Shown here in pieces: positions 8,702 to 16,815 of a stretch of DNA of 64,000 nt. How positions within the stretch are numbered: position 1 is the first letter of the stretch; each line of letters opens with the position of its first letter. Origin of the DNA: Thermohalobaculum sp039028795 (GTDB lineage Bacteria; Pseudomonadota; Alphaproteobacteria; Rhodobacterales; Rhodobacteraceae); assembly GCA_039028795.1 (NCBI GenBank), contig JBCCHJ010000014.1, positions 41,088 through 105,087 on the forward strand, in the 5' to 3' direction. Position numbers and translations under genes: made by a program. Under the pieces are notes generated by a model. It was given only the letters and a program-made list of their open reading frames with translations. It was not told the DNA's origin and searched no databases.

Positions 8702-9279
8702 GTGCCTGGATTGAAATGATTTCTGATGAAGACGCCGATGAAGACTTAAGCGATGCATTGGCCGGCGCACGAACCCCACATGGCACGGTTGACAATGTCT
8801 TGCGGGTGCACTCGTTACGTCCCAATACAATGCGTGGACATATGAAGCTTTATAAAGCGGCTCTTCATGACGAGGCCAACACGATCCCGCTTTGGCTTCA
8901 GGAAACCGTCGCGTCATATGTGTCGATCTTGAATGACTGCGACTATTCCTATGCCAATCACTGGGCAAATGCGCGGCACCTGATCGGTGACGACACAAAG
9001 GCCAACACAATCGAGGCCGCGCTGCGCAGCCGCCGCCCCCAAGACGCGCTGAACGGTGCTGCCTTGGCGATGATGCTCTATGCTGAAAAGCTGACATTGA
9101 CCCCGGCACTTATGCACCGGGCCGATGTCGACGCATTACGTGCCGAAGACGTAAACGATGGCCAAATTCTCGAGGTAAACCAGATCATCTGCTACTTCAA
9201 CTACGTGAACCGGTCGATCAACGGTCTGGGCGTTACAACCGACGGTGACATCGTCGGTTACTATGCAGAGGAAACATAA
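8698..9279 (+). CDS. AhpD-like / peroxidase-related protein
   Basis: 193-aa protein of the carboxymuconolactone decarboxylase/AhpD fold, closest in style to the uncharacterised peroxidase-related subgroup. The region around residues 81-88 (CDYSYANH) aligns with the family's CxxC...H active site, but the second cysteine is serine, so a classical disulfide mechanism is unlikely. It overlaps the permease stop by 4 bp and the next start by 1 bp (TAATG), so it is firmly in the operon. The substrate is unknown. Confidence 0.75.
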   Translation: MSAWIEMISDEDADEDLSDALAGARTPHGTVDNVLRVHSLRPNTMRGHMKLYKAALHDEANTIPLWLQETVASYVSILNDCDYSYANHWANARHLIGDDTKANTIEAALRSRRPQDALNGAALAMMLYAEKLTLTPALMHRADVDALRAEDVNDGQILEVNQIICYFNYVNRSINGLGVTTDGDIVGYYAEET

Positions 9280-10238
9280 TGGCCTATGCCGAGGCCCGTC
9301 ATCTGGACGCCGAGATCCCCGTGGTGGACATCACGCCGCTACGCAACGGAACAGATGCACATTCAGTCGCCCGCGCCTTGCATGCCGCCAGCACAGGATT
9401 GGGCTTCATCTACATCACCGGGCACGGCATCCCCGACGACCTGATCAGCCAGGCGCGAAATCTGGCCTATGACTTCTTCCGCGCCGACCCGTCCGTTAAA
9501 GAGCCCGTTCGCGTTTCCGGCGCGCACCGTGGCTGGCTGTCGCGCGGCGGGGCCAAGATGCAGGACGACGCCAAGGCCGACTTGAAGGAAAGCTTCATTT
9601 GGGGCTGCCAGGACGCCAATGGCGCGATACCGGATGATCATCCCCTACGCGGCGCAAACCGTTGGCCAGAATTCCTGCCGGACCTGCAAACGGTTTCAAT
9701 GGACTATTTCGCTGCGGCGCACAGCGTTGCGCATCATCTCATGCGCGGCTTTGCCATGGGTCTGGACCTTCCCGAAGCGTTTTTTCTTGGAACCGCCGAC
9801 CGTCCGCTCAGCCGGGCATCCTATGTCTATTATCCTGCGCAACCCGCTGAGATGGGCGCTGATCAGTTTGGCGTGGGACCACATACGGACTTCGGCGTCC
9901 TGACCGTCCTCTGCCAGGATGATGTCGGCGGACTTCAAGTGCAGGGCCTCGACGGCGCCTGGGTCCATGCGCCGCCCATACCCGGATCGCTGATCGTTAA
10001 TGTCGCTGATCTTTTGTCCCGTTGGACCGGCGGCGCATATAAGTCGACGCCGCACCGGGTGGTGAACAGCTCGGGCCGCGAACGCTTATCCCTTGTCCTG
10101 GCCTGGGATCCAAATCCCGAAACTGCAATCGATGCATCGGCCGTTCCAAATGCCGGACCGGATCGGGAAGACCCGATCACCTGTGGCGACTATCTGTTGT
10201 GGCGCTTTGGCAAAGCCTTCGCCTATCGCAAGGACTAG
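9279..10238 (+). CDS. 2-oxoglutarate/Fe(II)-type dioxygenase (IPNS-like)
   Basis: 319-aa enzyme of the isopenicillin-N-synthase-like family. The N-terminal DIOX_N-type segment (IPVVDITPLR...GFIYITGHGI) is followed by the catalytic domain with metal ligands H202, D204 (PHTDFG) and H259 (STPHRVV), and an R-x-S-like 2-oxoglutarate clamp (RLS, R269). It would hydroxylate or desaturate a small molecule in the cytoplasm. Its place behind an importer suggests it acts on the imported compound or its product. Confidence 0.88.
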   Translation: MAYAEARHLDAEIPVVDITPLRNGTDAHSVARALHAASTGLGFIYITGHGIPDDLISQARNLAYDFFRADPSVKEPVRVSGAHRGWLSRGGAKMQDDAKADLKESFIWGCQDANGAIPDDHPLRGANRWPEFLPDLQTVSMDYFAAAHSVAHHLMRGFAMGLDLPEAFFLGTADRPLSRASYVYYPAQPAEMGADQFGVGPHTDFGVLTVLCQDDVGGLQVQGLDGAWVHAPPIPGSLIVNVADLLSRWTGGAYKSTPHRVVNSSGRERLSLVLAWDPNPETAIDASAVPNAGPDREDPITCGDYLLWRFGKAFAYRKD

Positions 10239-10242
10239 GTGC

Positions 10243-11229
10243 ATGCGGCAGGTTGCTGGCTCTGCATTGGCTGCGGGGGCGCGCAATCTTCTGGACGAAT
10301 GTGCAGGTGTCAGGCCCGGGCTACGTGTCGTGGTTCTACAGGAAGACCCCGAGCTTGGTTGGTATGATCGGGAGGCGCCCGCCGCCGTCGCCAGGATGGC
10401 GCGGGAACTCGGGGCAGAGGTCGAGGTTCTGGACGTCGGCGACCCCGGTACGTCCTTACCGGATGATCTTGCGGGTGCACTGCAAAGGTCAGATATCGAG
10501 ATATGGTTTGCCCGGATCGGTGACCAGGACCGGTTTCAGACCCGCGCATCAAAGCGGGTAAAGGTCGTCAGTTACGCGCGTACTGCTGCAGCGCTCGCGT
10601 CCGGCTTTGGGACGCGTGCGCATTCCGACATGGTCGCGTTGAAGGATCAGGTCGATGCCAAACTGGCCGCCGCCAAGACCATCCACATCACCTGCCCGTT
10701 GGGCACGGATCTGACCGGAACAGATGCGCCAGAAAACGCCGAGGACGTTACCGTCCGACGCTTTCCCATGTGCGTTCCGCGCCCAGTGTCGGCTCGGAAT
10801 TTCTCCGGGCATGTGGCGCTCAGCGGTCATCTGACCCCAACCGGATCGCGCAGCTATGAACCGGCCAACCTGCCCTTGCCTGACATTGTCCTTGCAGAGG
10901 TTGAGAAAGGAAGAATTGTGGGCTTCCAAGGCGCGCCTCAAACCATCGAAGATATCCGAGCGCATTATGCCCGTGTCGCCAGGCTTTTCGGCATCGAATG
11001 GGATGTCGTCCATTCATGGCACGCCGGGATCCATTCGGGATGTTTTCACGAAGAGCCCGTGCATGAAAATCCCGATCTCTGGTCAAACACCATCTTCGGC
11101 AGCCCGCAGTGGCTGCATTTTCACACTTGCGGAGATTATGCACCGGGCGAGATCTGCTGGATGGTCCAGAACCCAACGATCCTGGCGGATGACCACGCAC
11201 TCTGGTCGGAAGGTGTACTTCGCCCATAG
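10243..11229 (+). CDS. NicX-like / M29-aminopeptidase-fold protein
   Basis: 328-aa protein resembling the family of 2,5-dihydroxypyridine 5,6-dioxygenase (NicX) and M29 aminopeptidase-like proteins. Start ATG at 10243, 5 bp after the oxygenase stop; a longer frame would lie inside that gene. The C-terminal third has the His-rich conserved block HAGIHSG...EPVHENPDLWSN...LHFHTCGDYAPGE, likely metal-binding. It is the last gene of the importer operon. Ring cleavage of an N-heteroaromatic is a reasonable guess but not shown; a metallo-peptidase is the alternative. Confidence 0.65.
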   Translation: MRQVAGSALAAGARNLLDECAGVRPGLRVVVLQEDPELGWYDREAPAAVARMARELGAEVEVLDVGDPGTSLPDDLAGALQRSDIEIWFARIGDQDRFQTRASKRVKVVSYARTAAALASGFGTRAHSDMVALKDQVDAKLAAAKTIHITCPLGTDLTGTDAPENAEDVTVRRFPMCVPRPVSARNFSGHVALSGHLTPTGSRSYEPANLPLPDIVLAEVEKGRIVGFQGAPQTIEDIRAHYARVARLFGIEWDVVHSWHAGIHSGCFHEEPVHENPDLWSNTIFGSPQWLHFHTCGDYAPGEICWMVQNPTILADDHALWSEGVLRP

Positions 11230-11243
11230 CGCATTCGCACCGA

Positions 11244-13091
11244 TCAGCGATTGCTGCCGCTGACATAGCGGATGAATCGCGCCGTCGTCAGACCCCGAGA
11301 CAGCGCAAGATGAAAGTACGATGCTGGGTCCCTTGGGTTCAGCGGCGTTTCACTCGGCCAATCGTCCAAGACTTTACGCAGCCTGGGAAGGTTCAACATC
11401 GCCGCCATCTTCGGGTCTTCGGACAGTACATCGATTTCTTCGCGAAGTTGTTCGCGTTGACGCGTCAACCGCAGGTGCCAGTCCGCAGCTTGGCGTCCGC
11501 GCCGCCGCTCATAGACGACTTTGTTGGGTAGTTTGTCTTTCAACATTCGTTTTGCCAACCAGCGCCGCTGACCTCGGCGAATATACTGCTCGTCCGGGAT
11601 ATTGAAGCAAAACTCCAGCAATGGCCTATAAGCCGTTGGATCTCTGGTTTGAATGCCACTGATCAAATCGATTCCCAGCATGATATCACCAGCTTCGTTC
11701 CCGATACTTTCGAACATCGACATACGAAGATCGCGTGTCGATCTTACCGGCAGATAGTTCGGATCATGACCCATTTCGCGGGCGCGTTCGGCCAGTCTCA
11801 TCTCCGCGGCCCATTCCGGGTTTAGCGGACACCATGTCTCGAACACATCGGCTCTTGCACCGTAGCGAAGTTGCACCAAAGCCAGGGCCAACGAACGCGG
11901 CAGAAAAGGTCTGACAATATTTGCCGCGAATGCGTGCGCCCAGCTTGCATGAGCGCCTCTGCCAGCCCAAAGTTCTCTCAGGGCCGTTCCCCATTTACCG
12001 CTGCGCAACCAGGTTGGAAACGCCCCTTCTCCATTGAAGCTGAAGGTCATGTTGCCAACGGCGCCGGTGAGTAGCACATCGCATCCAGCGGCCTTAGCCT
12101 GGGCGTGCGCCTCGTGGATCCAATGCAAATTCATGGCATTGCGGGGCGCCACGCTCGCCATCAGAAACATCGTATCTAGCTTATGGTCAAAGCTTAGCCC
12201 GGCTGCATCCACGAAAGTCGGTTTTAGTCGGGGATACATGGCGGCAAACGCCTCGACATGCGCACGTTCATTGCCAAACCGGCCCCGCTGCTCCAAGCCA
12301 TCCCAGCCTGGCTCTGGCACGCTGGTAAAGCTGTGAACTGAGCTTTCCGACGGCAGCGCCTTCAGGGTAAAGGCAGCGACGGCCTGGGAATCCAATCCTC
12401 CGCTCAGGCTGATCGCTGGTTGTGAAAATCCCTGCAACGCCGCCTGAGTTCCTTCCAGGAACAGAGCATTGGCCGCTTCGACGTAATCTTCATCGCGGCC
12501 CAGTCTTACCGGTCCGCCAGCAAACGGGTCGTAATAACCTGCGCTGGTCATCCCGTCACGGGTGATGACAGCCCGCGTGCCGACCGGAAGACGCGTGATA
12601 TCCTTGAACCAGCTACGCTCGTCTTCCGCATAGTTCAGAAACAGCGAATCCGCGATCTTCTGTTCGTCCAGCTCTTGGCGCACTTCGCCCGTCGTAAAGA
12701 TTGCACGCGGTGTCGACGCGATGATTATGCTGTCCGGACCTTGCCAGATGTGCAGCGGCGGTGCCAAAATCGGGCTGCGTATCAATTTGATCGAATTTGC
12801 CTCTGACGACCACAGGATGACTGCGTACTGGCCCACCAGCTTCAAATCGCAGGCGTCGCCGAATTCCGCATGGCAAAGGCCATAAAGCGTCGCGTCATCG
12901 CAGTTTGTATCAAAGTTGCCGGGTAAAGACCGGATCATCTCCGCACGATTATCGATATGGCCTGCAAACAGTACGTAGTCACCACGCGGTGACCGCGCCG
13001 GCGTAAATGTTCCGGAACTGCCACCAGGACCAATCAGTGTCGCGCCATCAGCAACAGAATAGCCGAGCCTTCTAGGCAGGCCGACACTCAT
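11244..13091 (-). CDS. Asparagine-synthetase-like amide ligase (lasso-cyclase type)
   Basis: ATP-dependent amide-forming enzyme of the AsnB/lasso peptide cyclase family. The PP-motif SGGLDS is at residues 230-235 counted from ATG 13091, and the C-terminal synthetase domain is complete. The N-terminal Ntn-hydrolase-like domain lacks the catalytic Cys-Gly-Ile start needed for glutamine hydrolysis, as in lasso cyclases. ATG 13091 is the first canonical start, but the frame is open upstream to the PqqD stop (TAG at 13182-13184) and the codons there encode a typical family N-terminus (LIGLHRHWSG...LDP). The real start may therefore be ATT 13166 or CTG 13163. It is last in a four-gene operon with PqqD, sulfotransferase and kinase genes. 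Confidence 0.8.
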   Translation of the reverse strand: MSVGLPRRLGYSVADGATLIGPGGSSGTFTPARSPRGDYVLFAGHIDNRAEMIRSLPGNFDTNCDDATLYGLCHAEFGDACDLKLVGQYAVILWSSEANSIKLIRSPILAPPLHIWQGPDSIIIASTPRAIFTTGEVRQELDEQKIADSLFLNYAEDERSWFKDITRLPVGTRAVITRDGMTSAGYYDPFAGGPVRLGRDEDYVEAANALFLEGTQAALQGFSQPAISLSGGLDSQAVAAFTLKALPSESSVHSFTSVPEPGWDGLEQRGRFGNERAHVEAFAAMYPRLKPTFVDAAGLSFDHKLDTMFLMASVAPRNAMNLHWIHEAHAQAKAAGCDVLLTGAVGNMTFSFNGEGAFPTWLRSGKWGTALRELWAGRGAHASWAHAFAANIVRPFLPRSLALALVQLRYGARADVFETWCPLNPEWAAEMRLAERAREMGHDPNYLPVRSTRDLRMSMFESIGNEAGDIMLGIDLISGIQTRDPTAYRPLLEFCFNIPDEQYIRRGQRRWLAKRMLKDKLPNKVVYERRRGRQAADWHLRLTRQREQLREEIDVLSEDPKMAAMLNLPRLRKVLDDWPSETPLNPRDPASYFHLALSRGLTTARFIRYVSGSNR

Positions 13092-13181
13092 TGAGGCCGT
13101 AAAGCGGGCCGCCGCGTCCGGGTCAAGTGTATTCCCGGACCAATGGCGATGTAGGCCTATCAGAATGGTATGGACCCCAGT

Positions 13182-13442
13182 CTACGTTTTGACGAAGCCG
13201 GCCGCGGTCAGGCTGCCCAGAAAAGAGGTCACCTTGTCCCGGCATGTCGTATCATCGACATCATATTGGCTCTTTATGATTCGCTGGATGGCTTCAACGT
13301 CATTGACGCCGTCTATTAAGCGCCAGATGGCCAACCCGGTATCTTTCAGCGCATGGAACTTGCCGCTTTCCAGGTTCAGCAAAACCAGCTCGCCATCCAA
13401 CTCAGTTTCGACAAAGCTATCCGCGACCTTCTGATAGATCAC
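13182..13442 (-). CDS. PqqD-type RiPP recognition element
   Basis: 86-aa stand-alone PqqD-family protein, the winged-helix fold that binds RiPP leader peptides and presents them to modifying enzymes. Recognisable are the beta-strand start (ELVLLNLESGKFHALKDTG), the AIWRLIDG helix and the final LTAAGFV. It lies 12 bp after the sulfotransferase stop. Its TAG stop is in the same frame as the cyclase, so readthrough would give a PqqD-cyclase fusion, comparable to B1 and C of lasso systems acting together. Confidence 0.88.
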   Translation of the reverse strand: MIYQKVADSFVETELDGELVLLNLESGKFHALKDTGLAIWRLIDGVNDVEAIQRIIKSQYDVDDTTCRDKVTSFLGSLTAAGFVKT

Positions 13443-13454
13443 CCGATCCCTCCA

Positions 13455-14303
13455 CTAAGCACTGTAGCCAAAGCGATTCATGACTTCACCGTAGGCATCA
13501 CTAATCCGGGCGACTTGGCCTGACGCCAAGTGATTTTTCCAGTCACCTGCTTCTCCTTTGCGGAAAAACCTGTCCGCCCGCTGGGGCTTTTCCCGAAAGC
13601 CGCCGTCTTCTTCTGCTGCGGTCAGTTTATCGAAGGTCGTCTCTTTGGCTGCATGGGAGACCTGTTCCAGATCCACCTCGATATCCGGCCGCGCAAAGGC
13701 CAGCACTTCTGAAAGCTTGGCCTCTGTGTCGATCAGCAGGTCTTCATATCGCACAATCATGACCGGAATCTTGTCCTGATCGACCCAGCTGATGACATGA
13801 TCGCCCCACCCACCCATGATCTGTGGAAGCTGGATCGAGCTGAGTCCGGCCAGCGTCGTCTGATTGTTGCAAAGCTTCGTGACGGCTTTATCGAAGTCCT
13901 GATGACCATCATGAAACGCAAGCGAAACAGCAACGTCCAGCGGGTTTCTGATCAAATAAATAACCACGCCTGACACACCGGGCGGAAACAGCCAGCGGCC
14001 ATCGGCCAGTGTCATCTGTGCATCATGGACTTTGATCCAATGACGCTGGTCACTGAAGGCCGTCATTTGTGTGAAGACCTCGGGCTGTAGTGCTTTGATT
14101 TCATCGGCGGTCAAGTCGGAACTGTCCATGCCCAGCATTTCGTCAAACCGCGCGCGCGAAGACGCAATGCCGTTGGTCACGCCTGGCTCGTTTATATCGT
14201 GGGGTTGATCTGTTTCGTTGAAGTAATTCGCCAGCAGCATCCGCATCCAGGTATTTCCGGATTTCGGATAAGAGGCCAACCAATCGATCTTGCCCTGAGC
14301 CAT
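13455..14303 (-). CDS. PAPS-dependent sulfotransferase
   Basis: 282-aa sulfotransferase that would move sulfate from PAPS to a hydroxyl group. ATG 14303 is chosen because the conserved 5'-phosphosulfate-binding loop (YPKSGNTW, residues 12-19) then falls near the N-terminus as in the family; longer starts lie within the kinase gene. The 3'-phosphate-binding region (VVIYLIRNPLDVAVS) and the C-terminal FRKGEAGDWKN box are also present. It lies 4 bp after the kinase stop. In this cluster the likely acceptor is a peptide side chain, but this is inferred from context only. Confidence 0.88.
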   Translation of the reverse strand: MAQGKIDWLASYPKSGNTWMRMLLANYFNETDQPHDINEPGVTNGIASSRARFDEMLGMDSSDLTADEIKALQPEVFTQMTAFSDQRHWIKVHDAQMTLADGRWLFPPGVSGVVIYLIRNPLDVAVSLAFHDGHQDFDKAVTKLCNNQTTLAGLSSIQLPQIMGGWGDHVISWVDQDKIPVMIVRYEDLLIDTEAKLSEVLAFARPDIEVDLEQVSHAAKETTFDKLTAAEEDGGFREKPQRADRFFRKGEAGDWKNHLASGQVARISDAYGEVMNRFGYSA

Positions 14304-14307
14304 AGCG

Positions 14308-15354
14308 TCAATCGGAGCCCGCCTTGATCGTCGCGGCTGCAAAATCCGCTGCTTCATCGAACATTCGCTTGCCGCGCGGTCTGTCAAACGCCGACATCGG
14401 TGCGGCATGGCTGACCCGTTTGGCAATTGCGAAGAGGTCCCGCTTTTCGGTGATCGCATCGCAAAACCGCGGGCGATAGAATGCAGCCTTGGTTCGGGTA
14501 AATCGTTCGAACCCGCGTATCGCCGTCATTGTTGGCTCATCTCCACGATCACTCAGAAAATACAGGCGACCCAACGGAAGCGGGTGCTCGACGGTTCCAC
14601 CGGTCGGCATCGCATAGAACTTTTCGAGTTGCGGGCGCACTTTCTCAGCCGCAGATGTCCCGGTAAGTTCCAAGGCGTCCTCCCACAATTTCATCCTTTT
14701 GTGACCGGGCAGGCACAGGACTTGGTCCGGATCATTCAGGTCCAGAACCAAAACATCGTCCGCCATCAGCGGAAAGCCGCGGTTGCCAAGGGCTGCAGCC
14801 AGAGTCGATTTCCCTGCCCCGGACACCCCAGTGAATGCGTGGACAGCGCCATCGTGGACAACTGCAGACGCGTGCAACGGGACGTATTCATTCAGCCAGG
14901 CGATCGCGCCGAAGACTGACCCGTTAAAGAAAAGGATCACCTCGGCTTCAGTCACATGATCCGGCTGTTCGTATGTGACGCCGACGCCGCGCCGATAATG
15001 AAACTTCAAACCGTTTGGCAGCTTCAGCAGGAACTCGGATTTAGAGATCGAGAATGTCGGGGCTTCCCGCTCCGCAGCTTCCAAAGTTCCGGGCACAGGA
15101 CCCTTGCGCAGGGCCATCTCAGCCCGCAGCACTTTCTGGGCGTTCGTCATCGCGGCGAAGCCATATGTCATCTGCCCATGAACCACAAGCCAGCATAGAT
15201 CGCATTGGGCACGACTTTGATCGACCACCGCCCGCCAAAGCGCCGTATCTTCGGAATTCGATTGCCCCGCCGTCCGCTTCAAATGTGATCGAACCGCCTT
15301 AATAAAACCTTTTAACGTGTTTAGGCTCTGTGTTATTCGCCCATTCGCAATCAC
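14308..15354 (-). CDS. HprK-like serine kinase of a RiPP cluster
   Basis: 348-aa protein with an HPr-kinase-like C-terminal domain: LHASAV near 160, Walker A GVSGAGKST at 176-184, and MADDVLVL where HprK has its Asp-Asp pair. The N-terminal 150 residues match no domain I can name. Homologues in lasso clusters (PadeK, ThcoK) phosphorylate the C-terminal serine of the precursor, and the candidate precursor here also ends in serine. The start is uncertain: GTG 15354 has no clear ribosome site and is only 12 bp from the divergent precursor start, so an internal start such as TTG 15282 is possible. Confidence 0.78.
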   Translation of the reverse strand: MIANGRITQSLNTLKGFIKAVRSHLKRTAGQSNSEDTALWRAVVDQSRAQCDLCWLVVHGQMTYGFAAMTNAQKVLRAEMALRKGPVPGTLEAAEREAPTFSISKSEFLLKLPNGLKFHYRRGVGVTYEQPDHVTEAEVILFFNGSVFGAIAWLNEYVPLHASAVVHDGAVHAFTGVSGAGKSTLAAALGNRGFPLMADDVLVLDLNDPDQVLCLPGHKRMKLWEDALELTGTSAAEKVRPQLEKFYAMPTGGTVEHPLPLGRLYFLSDRGDEPTMTAIRGFERFTRTKAAFYRPRFCDAITEKRDLFAIAKRVSHAAPMSAFDRPRGKRMFDEAADFAAATIKAGSD

Positions 15355-15366
15355 TCTAATGAGGAC

Positions 15367-15498
15367 ATGATGGATTACCTTCAGAAGCCGGCTTTGACGA
15401 AATGGACGGATCCTGAACTAATTGATTTGGACAAGTCGATGGATTCGATTGAAGCCACACCAGGATCTGCATTGGACATGCTTGGTTCCGATAGTTGA
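15367..15498 (+). CDS. Candidate RiPP precursor peptide
   Basis: A 43-codon frame divergent from the kinase gene. Two adjacent ATGs occur; the second (15370) sits 5 bp after GAGG and is the likelier start, giving 42 aa. The N-terminal half carries a lasso-leader-like motif (Y-x3-P-x-L, from YLQKPAL), the region that PqqD elements bind in lasso precursors. The C-terminal half is small and polar (EATPGSALDMLGSDS) and ends in Ser, as in paeninodin, whose last serine is phosphorylated. A canonical lasso ring is not obvious: if Gly33 were core residue 1 the acids would be at 5 and 10, not 7-9. Confidence 0.6.
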   Translation: MMDYLQKPALTKWTDPELIDLDKSMDSIEATPGSALDMLGSDS

Positions 15499-15591
15499 GC
15501 CCAAAAAGAATTTGTTGTCAAATTCAGCCAAGCCTATTTGAACGTAGTTGAATACAATTTCGCCCTGCAGGCCGCAAAGCACGAACCCACG

Positions 15592-16815
15592 TCATTCAGT
15601 CCAGCGGCGCATGGCCAGCACGGCATTTAGGCCGCCAAAGGCAAACGAATTCGACAGAGCGGCATTGACCTGAACTTCGCGGGCCTGGTTAGGCACCACA
15701 TCCAAACCAATTTCCGGATCATCTTCTTCATAGCATATCGTCGGCGGGACGACGCCCTCTGACAAGGCCATCAGCGTGGCAATCGCCTCCAGCGCACCCG
15801 CCGCCCCGATGGCATGGCCGTGCATGGATTTCGTCGATGACACCAGAACGTTTTCCGCCTGTGCGCCGAGGAGGTTCTTAATGGCCGCGGCCTCGACCCG
15901 GTCATTCATGGCCGTGGCAGTGCCATGGGCGTTGATGTAGCCAACCTGATCAGGCGTCATGGCCGCTTCTGTCATGGCGATCTGGATGGCGCGCGAGGCA
16001 CCTTCAAGCGAAGGTTGTACGATATCCCCCGCATCAGCGGTCATACCGAAGCCACAGATCTCTCCGATGATCCTGGCGCCCCGAGCCTTGGCATGGCCAA
16101 GCTCTTCCAAAACAAGAATGCCCGCGCCTTCGCCCAGAACCATTCCGTTGCGGTTCTTAGAAAACGGCCGACAAGCTTCTTTCGACATCACGCGTAAGCC
16201 TTCCCAGGCCTTCATGCCGCCAAAGCACAGCACCGACTCTGTCCCGCCCGTTATGGCGGCATCCATCGCCCCGCACCGGATCTGATGAAATGCCTGGCCA
16301 ATCGCATGGTTGGACGAGGAGCATGCAGTGGAAACCACATAGGCTGGTCCCATAAGCCCGTGCGCCATCGAGATCTGGCTGACCGGTGCGTTGCCCATAA
16401 GCCGGGGCACGATGAACGGGTGCACCCTGTTCTTCATCTCGTGATAGACCGCGTAGTAGTTTTCGTCCTGGGTGTGCAGCCCGCCCATGGCGGACCCTAA
16501 GATCGTCGTAGTCTTCAGACCCAATTCTTCAGTGAATTCCAGCCCGGACTGAGCGATGGCCTCTTTCGTGGCGACCAATGCCATCTGGCTGATCCGATCC
16601 AGAAGCGACAGTTCGGATTTGGAAAAGATATCTTCGCCTTCGAACTGTTTGGCCTCGCCGCCAATCTTGACCATCAGGCGTTCAGTATCCATCCGACTGA
16701 TCGGTTGGATGCCCAGGCGGCCTTCCTTCAATCCAGCAGAATGATCGGCATATCCCGTACCCAACGCCGAGACAACGCCAAGCCCCGTAACGACAACGCG
16801 GCGGGGCTGGCTCAC
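15592..16815 (-). CDS. Beta-ketoacyl-ACP synthase (FabF/KAS II type)
   Basis: 407-aa condensing enzyme for fatty-acid chain elongation. The Cys-His-His triad is visible: nucleophile in STACSSSNHAIG, then HGTATAMND and SMHGHAIGAAGALE. The GTG start overlaps the ACP stop by 4 bp (GTGA), so it probably works with that dedicated ACP. With the LpxD-like gene upstream, the trio suggests synthesis and transfer of a special acyl chain to lipid A, as acpXL/fabF clusters do in rhizobia; the chain itself is unknown. It is not part of a polyketide cluster. Confidence 0.9.
   Translation of the reverse strand: MSQPRRVVVTGLGVVSALGTGYADHSAGLKEGRLGIQPISRMDTERLMVKIGGEAKQFEGEDIFSKSELSLLDRISQMALVATKEAIAQSGLEFTEELGLKTTTILGSAMGGLHTQDENYYAVYHEMKNRVHPFIVPRLMGNAPVSQISMAHGLMGPAYVVSTACSSSNHAIGQAFHQIRCGAMDAAITGGTESVLCFGGMKAWEGLRVMSKEACRPFSKNRNGMVLGEGAGILVLEELGHAKARGARIIGEICGFGMTADAGDIVQPSLEGASRAIQIAMTEAAMTPDQVGYINAHGTATAMNDRVEAAAIKNLLGAQAENVLVSSTKSMHGHAIGAAGALEAIATLMALSEGVVPPTICYEEDDPEIGLDVVPNQAREVQVNAALSNSFAFGGLNAVLAMRRWTE

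Noticed and set aside
10093..10242. Longer start of the NicX-like gene
   Set aside because: It would overlap the 2OG oxygenase by almost 150 bp in another frame; ATG 10243 follows the stop closely.
11244..15498. Canonical lasso peptide cluster
   Set aside because: No recognisable B2 peptidase or ABC exporter and no core with Gly1 and Asp/Glu at 7-9; kept as RiPP-like only.
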